Assembly (NCBI GenBank): GCA_012512295.1
Contig: JAAZDI010000301.1
Span: 1-12,087, forward strand
Direction of reading: 5' to 3'
Length of the DNA: 12,087 nt
DNA from: Syntrophomonadaceae bacterium
GTDB lineage: Bacteria > Bacillota > Ch66 > Ch109
The translations under genes were made by a program, and so were the position numbers. Shown here in pieces: positions 1 through 6,760 of the stretch. Under the pieces are notes generated by a model. The model had not been told where the DNA came from and made no database searches. It worked only from the letters and a program-made list of their open reading frames with translations. Position 1 is the first letter of the stretch; each line of letters begins with the position of its first letter.

Positions 1-1106
1 ATTTTACACCCAACAAGGACATCAAATCAGCGACCCAGTGCCAAGAGATCCGTAATTTTGCTCAACAATTTGGTATTACTCATTACTATGAAGGTGGCCG
101 GGTCGGGATCGAGCATTGTCTCCTGCCCGAAGTTGGTTTGGTTTTGCCAGGCGATGTAATTATTGGAGCCGATTCCCACACCTGTACTTATGGGGCTCTC
201 GGAGCTTTCTCCACCGGTGTCGGCAGTACCGACATGGCCGCCGGCATGGCCTTGGGTGAGTGCTGGTTTCGAGTGCCGGAATCTATTAAATTTATTTACT
301 ACGGCCAGTTACCCTCCTGGGTTGGGGGTAAGGACCTGATCCTTTACACCATCGGTCAGATCGGCGTTGATGGTGCTCGCTACCAAGCCATGGAATTCGT
401 TGGGGAAGCGATCAGTCAGTTAGGTATGGATGGTCGTTTTGCCATGTGTAACATGGCCATTGAGGCTGGAGGGAAAAACGGTATCATTCCTCCGGATGAA
501 ACGACTCTAGCTTATATAAATGATACAACTCCTAGCGGCGAAAAACGAGCCCGGCGCCCTTACCAGGTCTTTACCAGCGACAGCGACGCCAAATACAGCC
601 AGGTTTATGAATACGATGTTTCGCGGCTGGAGCCCCAAGTGGCCGCGCCTCATGCGCCAGAAAATGTTTTCCCGGTCAGCCAAATGACCCACATTCCAGT
701 AGACCAAGCAGTAATTGGTTCTTGCACTAATGGCCGAATGGATGATTTACGCTTAGCAGCTAGGATTCTCAAAGGCTACAAAGTACATCCGGCGGTCCGC
801 ACCCTGGTAATCCCCGGAACGCCGAATATTTACCGCCAGGCCCTAAAAGAAGGCCTCCTGGAAATCTTCATTGAGGCCGGAGCAATTATCAGCCCGCCCA
901 CCTGCGGTCCATGCCTGGGTGGACACATGGGCATTTTGGCTAAAGGCGAGCGCTCCATTTCCACCACCAATCGCAATTTCGTCGGACGGATGGGCCACCC
1001 GGAAAGCGAAGTCTATTTGGCTAATCCAGCAGTCGCCGCGGCTTCGGCTATCCTCGGCCGGATTGCCTCACCTGAGGAAATTAAGCTAGTGGACGCTGAC
1101 ATTTAG
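1..1106 (+). CDS. leuC: 3-isopropylmalate dehydratase large subunit (5' partial)
   Basis: The large, iron-sulfur subunit of isopropylmalate isomerase converts 2-isopropylmalate to 3-isopropylmalate with LeuD in leucine synthesis. The frame is open from base 3, and 367 residues are visible. It enters with the family sequence TPNKDIKSATQC, so this is a window-edge truncation and the ATG/TTG starts inside are not the true start. The three cysteines that should hold the 4Fe-4S cluster are visible: one in GSCTNGR (Cys codon at 723) and two in PPTCGPCLGG (Cys codons at 903 and 912). The likely full length of about 420 residues, with a separate short LeuD, fits the compact LeuC2/homoaconitase-like type. 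That type is often shared between isopropylmalate, citramalate and related substrates, which suits the neighbouring cimA. leuD follows after a 74-base gap, so the two are probably co-transcribed. Exact substrate range cannot be read from the sequence. Confidence 0.95.
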   Translation, partial: FTPNKDIKSATQCQEIRNFAQQFGITHYYEGGRVGIEHCLLPEVGLVLPGDVIIGADSHTCTYGALGAFSTGVGSTDMAAGMALGECWFRVPESIKFIYYGQLPSWVGGKDLILYTIGQIGVDGARYQAMEFVGEAISQLGMDGRFAMCNMAIEAGGKNGIIPPDETTLAYINDTTPSGEKRARRPYQVFTSDSDAKYSQVYEYDVSRLEPQVAAPHAPENVFPVSQMTHIPVDQAVIGSCTNGRMDDLRLAARILKGYKVHPAVRTLVIPGTPNIYRQALKEGLLEIFIEAGAIISPPTCGPCLGGHMGILAKGERSISTTNRNFVGRMGHPESEVYLANPAVAAASAILGRIASPEEIKLVDADI

Positions 1107-1180
1107 GATGACAGCGGCAAGCTATTTCGTTAAAATGATTCCCTCTGCTCAAAATGATAAGAGGACAGGAGGTTTTGAAA

Positions 1181-1681
1181 ATGAAATTAACTGGTCGAGT
1201 ATGGCGGTTTGGGAATGATGTGGATACGGATGCCATCATTCCGGCGCGTTACCTGAATACAGCCGACCCGGCTGAGTTAGCCAAACACTGCATGGAAGAT
1301 GCTGACCCGAATTTCCCTAACAAGGTCCAAACCGGTGACATTATTGTTGCCGGTAAAAACTTTGGCTGCGGTAGTTCCCGGGAACATGCCCCGATTGCCA
1401 TCAAAGCGGCCGGGGTTGCTGGCGTAGTGGCCAAGTCCTTTGCCCGGATCTTTTACCGCAACGCCATTAATATTGGTCTGCCAATCTTTGAATGTCCGGA
1501 AGGTATAGACCAAATCCGTGAGGGCAGCCAGATTGAAATTGACGTGGAACAAGGCCTTATTCGGGATCTGACTACAGGGAAAACCTATGCAGCTACTCCC
1601 TTCCCAGAGTTTATGCAAAAAATTATCAGTACCGGTGGCCTAATTGAATACGTTAGGGAGAGGGTGACTTCAGTTGAGTAA
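1181..1681 (+). CDS. leuD: 3-isopropylmalate dehydratase small subunit
   Basis: The small swivelling subunit pairs with LeuC to complete the isomerase active site in leucine synthesis, and probably also in the citramalate branch. It has 166 residues, the usual length for the compact LeuD type. The N-terminal GNDVDTDAIIPARYL (about 11-25) and the FGCGSSREHAP motif (61-71) are family signatures; the latter lies in the substrate-recognition region. I chose the ATG at 1181 over the in-frame ATG at 1154. It has a perfect AGGAGG (1167-1172) with an 8-base spacer, and family members begin with a short strand directly before GRVW. The extra nine residues of the longer version include the Shine-Dalgarno itself. 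The stop overlaps the start of leuB by 8 bases, a sign of translational coupling. Confidence 0.95.
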   Translation: MKLTGRVWRFGNDVDTDAIIPARYLNTADPAELAKHCMEDADPNFPNKVQTGDIIVAGKNFGCGSSREHAPIAIKAAGVAGVVAKSFARIFYRNAINIGLPIFECPEGIDQIREGSQIEIDVEQGLIRDLTTGKTYAATPFPEFMQKIISTGGLIEYVRERVTSVE

Positions 1682-2750
1682 ACTCTATAAAATAGCCGTC
1701 CTGCCGGGAGACGGAATTGGAAAAGAAATTGTGCCGGAGGCCATAAAAGTATTAAAGCGAATTGGTGAGCTTTATGACCTGGAGTTTGCCTTTGAGGAAG
1801 CGCCAATTGGCGGCGCAGCCATTGATTCTGTAGGGAAGGCTCTCCCTGAGTCAACCCTGGCCCTATGTCAAAAGAGTGACGCGGTCCTCCTGGGGGCTGT
1901 CGGCGGACCAAAGTGGGACTTCCTCCCGGCCCCTGAGCGACCGGAAGCAGCCGCCCTGTTGCCTTTGCGCAAAGGGCTCGGGCTTTTTGCCAACCTGCGG
2001 CCGGTCTCGGTCTTTCCAGCCCTGGTCGGAGCCTCTACCTTAAAACCGGACGTTATCACTGGGGTGGACTTGATTGTCTTCCGCGAACTAACCGGCGGCC
2101 TATACTTTGGCGAAAAATCCCGTCGGCCGCTTGACTCTGGTGAAGAAGCTATAGATACCTTGGTTTACACCACCCCGGAAATCGAACGGATCGCTCGGTT
2201 GGCCTTTGAGGCGGCCCGTAAACGCCGGAAAAAAGTAACCTCAGTCGATAAAGCCAACGTCCTGGAGAGTTCGCGACTATGGCGAGAAACAGTAACCCGG
2301 CTGGCGACCGAGTACCCGGACGTAGAACTAGAGCATATGTATGTTGATAACTGCGCGATGCAGTTAATCCGTTACCCGAAACAGTTTGATGTGATTGTAA
2401 CTGAGAATATGTTTGGCGATATCTTGACTGACGAAGCGGCTATGCTGACCGGGTCAATTGGCATGTTAGCTTCCGCCAGCCTGGGCGGTCAGGTGGCCTT
2501 GTATGAACCATCCCACGGCTCAGCCCCGGACATTGCCGGTCAGAAAAAGGCTAATCCCTTGGCCACCATCCTCTCAGCCGCCATGATGCTTCGTTACTCC
2601 TTTAACCGGGAAGCAGAAGCGCAGGCCATTGAAAAGGCCGTTGTTGCGGTCCTGGATGAAGGCTATCGCACCCCGGACCTGATGGAACAGGGAATGAAGG
2701 CCGTTAATACAGAAGAGATGGGCAACCTGGTTACCCAGAAATTGAGGTAA
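1674..2750 (+). CDS. leuB: 3-isopropylmalate dehydrogenase
   Basis: This NAD-dependent oxidative decarboxylase turns 3-isopropylmalate into 2-oxoisocaproate; the same enzyme can act on 3-methylmalate in the citramalate route to isoleucine. The 358 residues match the usual LeuB length. Visible parts are the N-terminal LPGDGIG (10-16), substrate arginines R99 and R109 in LRKGLGLFANLRP, R137 in FRELTGGLYFG with Y144, catalytic K193 in VDKANVL, metal-binding D225 (YVDN), D249 and D253 (MFGDILTDEAA), and the NAD-binding loop EPSHGSAPDIAG (278-289). The start is TTG inside the end of leuD, with a purine-rich AGGGAGAGGG (1655-1664) nine bases upstream, so translation is probably coupled to leuD. It is the last gene of the operon, which ends in the hairpin at 2759-2801. 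I see nothing broken. Confidence 0.96.
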   Translation: MSKLYKIAVLPGDGIGKEIVPEAIKVLKRIGELYDLEFAFEEAPIGGAAIDSVGKALPESTLALCQKSDAVLLGAVGGPKWDFLPAPERPEAAALLPLRKGLGLFANLRPVSVFPALVGASTLKPDVITGVDLIVFRELTGGLYFGEKSRRPLDSGEEAIDTLVYTTPEIERIARLAFEAARKRRKKVTSVDKANVLESSRLWRETVTRLATEYPDVELEHMYVDNCAMQLIRYPKQFDVIVTENMFGDILTDEAAMLTGSIGMLASASLGGQVALYEPSHGSAPDIAGQKKANPLATILSAAMMLRYSFNREAEAQAIEKAVVAVLDEGYRTPDLMEQGMKAVNTEEMGNLVTQKLR

Positions 2751-2758
2751 CCACATAC

Positions 2759-2801
2759 AAAAAAGGACTGAACCTTGTAGTTAGAGGTTCAGTCCTTTTT
2801 T
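2759..2801. terminator. Bidirectional intrinsic terminator between leuB and cimA
   Basis: A perfect 10-bp inverted repeat, GGACTGAACC (2765-2774) and GGTTCAGTCC (2786-2795), surrounds an 11-base loop. It is flanked by six A on the left and six T on the right, so the stem can be lengthened by A-T pairs and a U-tract follows it on both strands. It sits 8 bases after the leuB stop and serves that operon on the plus strand. On the minus strand it lies about 100 bases after the cimA stop and would end that transcript too. Confidence 0.92.
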
Positions 2802-2854
2802 ATATACATTTTCTTACTAATCACTCATGCCCGCTAGGCACAACCACGGATTAA

Positions 2855-2884
2855 AATAACACAAACTACGAGAAACGTGTTATT
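2855..2884 (-). other. Small hairpin just downstream of cimA
   Basis: A perfect 8-bp inverted repeat, AATAACAC (2855-2862) and GTGTTATT (2877-2884), has a 14-base loop. Read on the minus strand it lies 17 bases after the cimA stop and is followed by a short TTAA stretch. The stem is A-T rich and the U-tract is poor, so on its own it would be a weak terminator or a 3' end stabiliser ahead of the strong two-way terminator. Confidence 0.35.
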
Positions 2885-2901
2885 CTCCTGTTAATAACTA
2901 C

Positions 2902-4482
2902 TTACTGGGTTCCTTTTTTTAGTAGCGTATAGTTAACACTATCCATCAGTGCTTGGAATGAGGCTTCAATAATATTCTCCGATACCCCCACTGTACTCCA
3001 GGTATCGACGGAGTCAGAGGTCTCAATCAGCACCCGCACCTTGGCCCCGGTACCCTCTTTTTCATCAAGTACCCTTACCTTGTAGTCGGTCAGGCGGATG
3101 TTCTGGATGCAAGGATAAATTTGCCCTAAGGCTTTTCGCAAGGCATTATCCAGGGCATTAACCGGGCCGTTGCCTTCGGCAGCCGTATGCACCTCTACAT
3201 CATTCACCTTGATTTTGATAATGGCCTCTGCGCCAAATGCGGACCCGCTATTAGTTCCCACAATAATCCGCAGCTTTTCCAGCTCAAAGAAGTCCTCATA
3301 CTTGCCGAAAGCTCGTCGAAGCAAGAGTTCCAGGGAGGCCTCCGCTCCTTCAAACTGGTAGCCCTCATTTTCCAATTGCTTAATATATTCGATAGTCTGC
3401 CGACCGTCCGCCGTAATTTCGTCAGTTTTTATCCCAAACTCTTCTGCCTTGAACAGGAGGTTGCTAACTCCGGATAATTCGGAGACCAAGACCCGTCGCC
3501 GATTGCCGACTAGTGCCGGATCCATATGTTCATAGGTGCCGCTATTCCGCAGAATAGCACTGACATGGATCCCGCCTTTATGCGCAAAAGCGGCTCGACC
3601 AACAAAGGGCTGCTGACCATTATGGGGCATGTTGGCGATTTCGGCAATAAAGTGAGAAACCTCGGTTAGATAGCGAATCCTTCCTTCATCCAAACATTGA
3701 TAACCCAATTTTAATTGAAGGTTAGGAATTACTGAACATAGATTGGCATTGCCGCACCGCTCGCCATAGCCATTAATTGTCCCCTGCACCTGAGTCACCC
3801 CGGCCTTAACTGCTGCCAGAGAATTGACGACTGCCAGATCACTGTCATTATGGGTATGGATCGCTAACGGACAAGCAAACTCTCGTTTAACCTGAGCAAT
3901 AATGTTCTCGATATCCCAGGGCATTGACCCACCATTGGTATCACAAAGACAGATCCAATCCGCTCCTGCCTTAACCGCCTCCGCAATACATTGCCGAGCA
4001 TAGATTGGATTAGCCCTGAAGCCATCAAAAAAGTGTTCGGCATCAAAGATGACCTCTATGCCTTTCTCCTTCAAAAATCGCACAGAATCCCGAATCATGC
4101 GGCGGTTTTCCTCCAACGTGGTCCGTAAAGCCTGCTCCACATGAAAATCCCACGATTTTCCAACAATGCAAACCACACTGACTTCGGCCGCCAGAGCGGC
4201 TAATAAATTATTATCTTCTTCTGCTGATTGTCCAGGCCGACAAGTGCTGGTAAAGGCAGATATTTTAGCTGTTTTTAAACCGTAGCCTTTGATTTGATGA
4301 AAAAAATCCATGTCCTTGGGATTGGAAGCCGGCCAGCCGCCTTCTATGTAATGTATCCCAAGACTATCCAGCTTCTTGGCAATTTTAAGTTTATCCAATA
4401 CTGACAGGGAAATCCCTTCGCCCTGAGCACCATCCCTCAAGGTGGTATCGTATATTAAAATCTTCTTACCTGATTGAACCAT
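2902..4482 (-). CDS. cimA: (R)-citramalate synthase
   Basis: This enzyme condenses acetyl-CoA with pyruvate to (R)-citramalate, the first step of the threonine-independent route to 2-oxobutyrate and isoleucine. The 526 residues fit CimA and the LeuA-like superfamily. The N-terminal TIM-barrel shows YDTTLRDGAQGEG (11-23) with the R16/D17 pair, EGGWPASNPKD (47-57), the metal-binding HTHNDS (209-214), and NGYGERCGNANL (237-248). A linker with AFAHKGGIHVSA (298-309) leads to a C-terminal LeuA-type regulatory domain from about 390 to 520, so feedback control by isoleucine is plausible but not readable. The GEGISLSV and EGGWP signatures separate it from 2-isopropylmalate synthase. The ATG has AGGGGG (4488-4493) upstream, and a clear sigma-A promoter precedes it. 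It is convergent to leuCDB, whose products can finish the pathway. Homocitrate synthase is a less likely alternative. Confidence 0.93.
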   Translation of the reverse strand: MVQSGKKILIYDTTLRDGAQGEGISLSVLDKLKIAKKLDSLGIHYIEGGWPASNPKDMDFFHQIKGYGLKTAKISAFTSTCRPGQSAEEDNNLLAALAAEVSVVCIVGKSWDFHVEQALRTTLEENRRMIRDSVRFLKEKGIEVIFDAEHFFDGFRANPIYARQCIAEAVKAGADWICLCDTNGGSMPWDIENIIAQVKREFACPLAIHTHNDSDLAVVNSLAAVKAGVTQVQGTINGYGERCGNANLCSVIPNLQLKLGYQCLDEGRIRYLTEVSHFIAEIANMPHNGQQPFVGRAAFAHKGGIHVSAILRNSGTYEHMDPALVGNRRRVLVSELSGVSNLLFKAEEFGIKTDEITADGRQTIEYIKQLENEGYQFEGAEASLELLLRRAFGKYEDFFELEKLRIIVGTNSGSAFGAEAIIKIKVNDVEVHTAAEGNGPVNALDNALRKALGQIYPCIQNIRLTDYKVRVLDEKEGTGAKVRVLIETSDSVDTWSTVGVSENIIEASFQALMDSVNYTLLKKGTQ

Positions 4483-4512
4483 TTTGACCCCCTGGATAAA
4501 TTCTTTCCGCCA

Positions 4513-4541
4513 ATTTTAATTCCTCAGGGACCTTGAGTCAA
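4513..4541 (-). promoter_or_regulatory. Sigma-A type promoter of cimA
   Basis: On the minus strand, TTGACT (4541-4536) and TAAAAT (4518-4513) are separated by exactly 17 bases; each hexamer matches the housekeeping consensus at five of six positions. Transcription would start near 4506 and give a leader of only about 24 bases before the cimA ATG. That leaves no room for an attenuator or T-box, so any control would act on initiation or on the enzyme. Confidence 0.8.
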
Positions 4542-4655
4542 GATATTTGTTCGGATAGGTCTAGATTGCTCTGTTTTTCTCATATACTTCTCTGCTTATC
4601 GTTTCGTCTTAACCATTCTTGTTAACCGCCATGCCCACAAGCCCAACTAACCACC

Positions 4656-6314
4656 TTACTCTAACAGCCCAACCGAATGCATGGAAACCAAATCCAGAGC
4701 CGTCAGCTTTAAATTATAAACCTTCGGCTGAATTAAAGCCACGCGCTCCCAGGCAAACAGCCACAGCAAAGGAGCATCAGCAATCACCTGCTTTTCAACC
4801 TCGAGATAATGCTGCAAACGTCTTTTTGGTTTTTTTACTTCCTTACGGGCCGCAGTTAAGAGTTCATCTGCCGATTGATTGGAGTAAAACGAGTAATTAG
4901 TATTACCGATCTGGGAAGAATGGAAGTTGAAGAAGAATAAATCATCAGGGTCGGGATATTCCCAACTCCAGCCCCCTCGAAAACAGGAGTATTCGCCTTT
5001 CTTCAAGCCCTTTTGATAATTTTCCCAGGGCATAGATCTCAAATGAACGACTATCCCGATCTGGGCCAATTGTTGCTTTAACTCTTCGGCAATCAGTCGG
5101 TGAGATTCCGAATTATTAAAGGCTAACTCCAGGGGAGGTAAACCCTTTCCTCCTGGATACCCGGCTTCAGCCAGCAGTTGCGTCGCCTTACTTTGATCAA
5201 AACCATACGCCCTGGTTTCCGGCTGATACCCCCAAAAACCAGTCGGCATTAGATTAGTCATTGATTGTCCTACCCCGCCAAAGAGACGGTCGATTATGGC
5301 ATCTCGGTCAATCGCCCAGTTAAGGGCCTGTCTGAGAATCACTGATTCGCCCCAAATTGGAGCCTGGAGATTAAATTGATAAAAATAGCTATCCAGGAGA
5401 CTGGTTCGCCTTAACATCTGTCCTAAATTCGGGTCTGCGGCCAGCTCCTTATACGCCGCGCCGAAAATTTCATCCAGATAATCAAGCCTTCCTTCCTTAA
5501 AAGCCGTCAGACCGGTTTGAGCATCAAGAAAATTGAAGACAATTTGGCTTAACCGGGCGTTTCGACCCCAATAATCTGAATTGGCAGCTAGGATAATGGC
5601 TTTGTCTTTCTGCCAGTCCTGAAGACGAAAAGGGCCGGTTCCAGGCGAATTTCCCCCGGGTGAGCCAAACTTCTTCCCTTCCGCGCGGACTACCTCCAGA
5701 TCAACGACCCAAAAGGCGGGCATGCCAAATCGGCTTAAAAAGCCAACATTTGGCTCTTCCAGGGTAATCCGAAGTTCCCGCTCACTGAGCACTTCAATTC
5801 CCTCAACGGAATTCGCCTTGCCCTCTGCCTTAAGCTGAGCCCCTTTAATCGGCAACAATAACTCCTTGGCTGGAGAATTCACCGCTGGGTCGAGAACTCT
5901 TTCCCACGAATCCTTAACATCCTTGGCGGTCATTGGCCGGCCACTATGGAATTTGACATCTTTCCTCAACTTAAAAATAAAAACCCGAGCGTCATCCGAT
6001 ACTTTCCACGAACTGGCTAATTGAGGTCGGGGCTCCAGGGTGTCCGGGTCAAAACTAATTAACCCCTCATAAAGGTTAATCCCAATTATTCGTTCACAGC
6101 GCCGGGTCATTAAAGCTGGGTCCAGAGTTTCCGGTGTTTCTACCATCCCAAATTGAAAGGGACGGTTAGAAAAAGTGTAACGCAAGGGTTGCAGAAGGCC
6201 GTTTTGCCGCAGTAAACTACCAGCTGCCGCGGCTGAAACTAATAGTAAAACTGCCAGCATTAATATTAATAAGTTTTTGGTTCGCCCTGATCCACGATAT
6301 TTTCTTCGCCCCAT
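4656..6314 (-). CDS. Family 5 extracellular solute-binding protein (peptide/nickel ABC transporter type)
   Basis: This is the extracytoplasmic binding component of an OppA/DppA/NikA-like ABC importer. Its 552 residues fit the family. After a basic N-terminus (MGRRKYRGSGRTK) comes a hydrophobic segment at about 14-32, then the mature domain starting near VETPETLDP (58-66). The family signature region is PQLASSWKVSDD (97-108) followed by FKLRKDVKFHSGRPMTAKDV (114-133). There is no cysteine near the end of the hydrophobic stretch, so it is not a normal lipoprotein: it is either membrane-anchored or cleaved around the AAAAG residues. No permease or ATPase gene is adjacent, so its partners are elsewhere or it has another role. 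The substrate cannot be told. The ATG at 6314 has a GATGGA-like site just upstream. No terminator is visible between its stop and the cimA promoter. Confidence 0.9.
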   Translation of the reverse strand: MGRRKYRGSGRTKNLLILMLAVLLLVSAAAAGSLLRQNGLLQPLRYTFSNRPFQFGMVETPETLDPALMTRRCERIIGINLYEGLISFDPDTLEPRPQLASSWKVSDDARVFIFKLRKDVKFHSGRPMTAKDVKDSWERVLDPAVNSPAKELLLPIKGAQLKAEGKANSVEGIEVLSERELRITLEEPNVGFLSRFGMPAFWVVDLEVVRAEGKKFGSPGGNSPGTGPFRLQDWQKDKAIILAANSDYWGRNARLSQIVFNFLDAQTGLTAFKEGRLDYLDEIFGAAYKELAADPNLGQMLRRTSLLDSYFYQFNLQAPIWGESVILRQALNWAIDRDAIIDRLFGGVGQSMTNLMPTGFWGYQPETRAYGFDQSKATQLLAEAGYPGGKGLPPLELAFNNSESHRLIAEELKQQLAQIGIVVHLRSMPWENYQKGLKKGEYSCFRGGWSWEYPDPDDLFFFNFHSSQIGNTNYSFYSNQSADELLTAARKEVKKPKRRLQHYLEVEKQVIADAPLLWLFAWERVALIQPKVYNLKLTALDLVSMHSVGLLE

Positions 6315-6349
6315 ATTCCATCATCCCATCCAGAACCCAAATACTCTAA

Positions 6350-6368
6350 CCATTATATTCCATTATAC
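6350..6368 (-). promoter_or_regulatory. Possible promoter of the solute-binding protein gene (tandem TATAAT)
   Basis: A tandem 10-base repeat gives two perfect minus-strand TATAAT hexamers (6367-6362 and 6357-6352), 38 to 48 bases before the ATG at 6314. No good -35 box sits 16 to 18 bases upstream of either, so the promoter call rests on the -10 boxes and position alone. Confidence 0.4.
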
Positions 6369-6456
6369 GGGGTAAAAAAAGCAGTTATGCTTAAATTAAA
6401 CCAATTAATTACCCGTCTCCGGATGTATTTATGACAGCATTTTCTTATTTCACGGT

Positions 6457-6465
6457 TGCTATACC
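6457..6465 (+). promoter_or_regulatory. Weak candidate extended -10 element for the small-peptide genes
   Basis: TGCTATACC at 6457-6465 resembles an extended -10 (TGnTATAAT with two mismatches), about 55 bases before the 13-codon frame. I could not find a convincing -35, nor a convincing match to the sporulation sigma consensus patterns I compared (E, F/G, H and K). It is listed because the small genes need a promoter somewhere in 6315-6507 and this is the best placed site I see. Confidence 0.25.
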
Positions 6466-6519
6466 AGCTATCCACTAACGCAGAAGGCATTGGAACCATT
6501 AGAAACTAAGGAGAATATA

Positions 6520-6561
6520 ATGTCTCAGGATAATTCCCAAACAATCAACTTAAGGAGGTAA
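6520..6561 (+). CDS. Possible 13-residue leader peptide
   Basis: ATG at 6520 is preceded by AAGGAG (6508-6513) with a 6-base spacer, an excellent ribosome binding site, and reads MSQDNSQTINLRR before TAA. Its last two sense codons, AGG AGG at 6553-6558, are at the same time the Shine-Dalgarno of the next gene, and its stop lies 5 bases before that gene's ATG. A ribosome translating it would cover that site and then stop within reach of the next start. It could therefore be a regulatory leader or a coupling device. It may also be a chance frame: no homologue is recognisable at this length, and the claim rests on the binding site and geometry alone. Confidence 0.45.
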   Translation: MSQDNSQTINLRR

Positions 6562-6566
6562 TCTTA

Positions 6567-6701
6567 ATGTCCCATTCTGACATTGCCGGAGGATTCCCCT
6601 TCTTCGGGGGATGCTTTAACAATCTGGCGTTCTGTGTGGCTGTTCTCCTGGTGATCCAGTGCTGCCTGGGAGGATTTAACGGCTTTGGTGGCTGCAGATA
6701 G
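6567..6701 (+). CDS. 44-residue Cys/Gly/Phe-rich single-span small protein, unknown function
   Basis: ATG at 6567 follows a near-perfect Shine-Dalgarno, AAGGAGG (6552-6558), with an 8-base spacer, and a strong terminator follows 19 bases after the stop. These signals make it a convincing gene despite its size. The product has a short polar start (MSHSDIAG), a block GGFPFFGGC (8-16), a hydrophobic segment at about 20-34, and a second block GGFNGFGGC (35-43), ending in Arg. Cysteines are at 16, 23, 32, 33 and 43. There is no cleavable signal peptide or lipobox pattern, so it is probably a small membrane protein with Gly/Phe-rich tails. The layout recalls short Gly-rich one-span proteins of spore formers such as the YjcZ group, but I cannot assign it to that family. 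A leaderless bacteriocin or a toxin of a type I system are other options with no supporting evidence here. Confidence 0.75.
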   Translation: MSHSDIAGGFPFFGGCFNNLAFCVAVLLVIQCCLGGFNGFGGCR

Positions 6702-6720
6702 CATCTACCTATTCAACAGC

Positions 6721-6756
6721 AAAGCAGGGCCGGACTAAATGCCCGGCTCTGCTTTT
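6721..6756 (+). terminator. Intrinsic terminator after the 44-residue gene, hairpin shared by the convergent operon
   Basis: A 13-bp stem, AAAGCAGGGCCGG (6721-6733) with CCGGCTCTGCTTT (6743-6755), contains one G-U pair and closes a 9-base loop. On the plus strand it runs into TTTTCTTCTTACTTTT, a good U-tract. On the minus strand it begins 5 bases after the transglycosylase stop, so it also caps the polA-to-transglycosylase operon, though the U-tract on that side is short. Confidence 0.85.
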
Positions 6757-6760
6757 CTTC

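Noticed and set aside
1154..1180. Upstream ATG start for leuD
   Set aside because: The extension encodes the Shine-Dalgarno of the ATG at 1181 and the family begins at MKLTGRVW.
1277..1618. 113-codon open frame on the minus strand
   Set aside because: It lies wholly inside leuD on the opposite strand, has no ribosome binding site and no recognisable product.
4619..4900. 93-codon plus-strand frame at the end of the solute-binding protein gene
   Set aside because: It is antisense to a well-supported coding region, has low-complexity Pro/Ala-rich content and no start signals.
6379..6392. AAGCA/TGCTT inverted repeat followed by a T run on the minus strand, like a terminator
   Set aside because: The stem is only 5 bp and nothing upstream on the minus strand needs ending there; it is more likely chance in A-T rich intergenic DNA.
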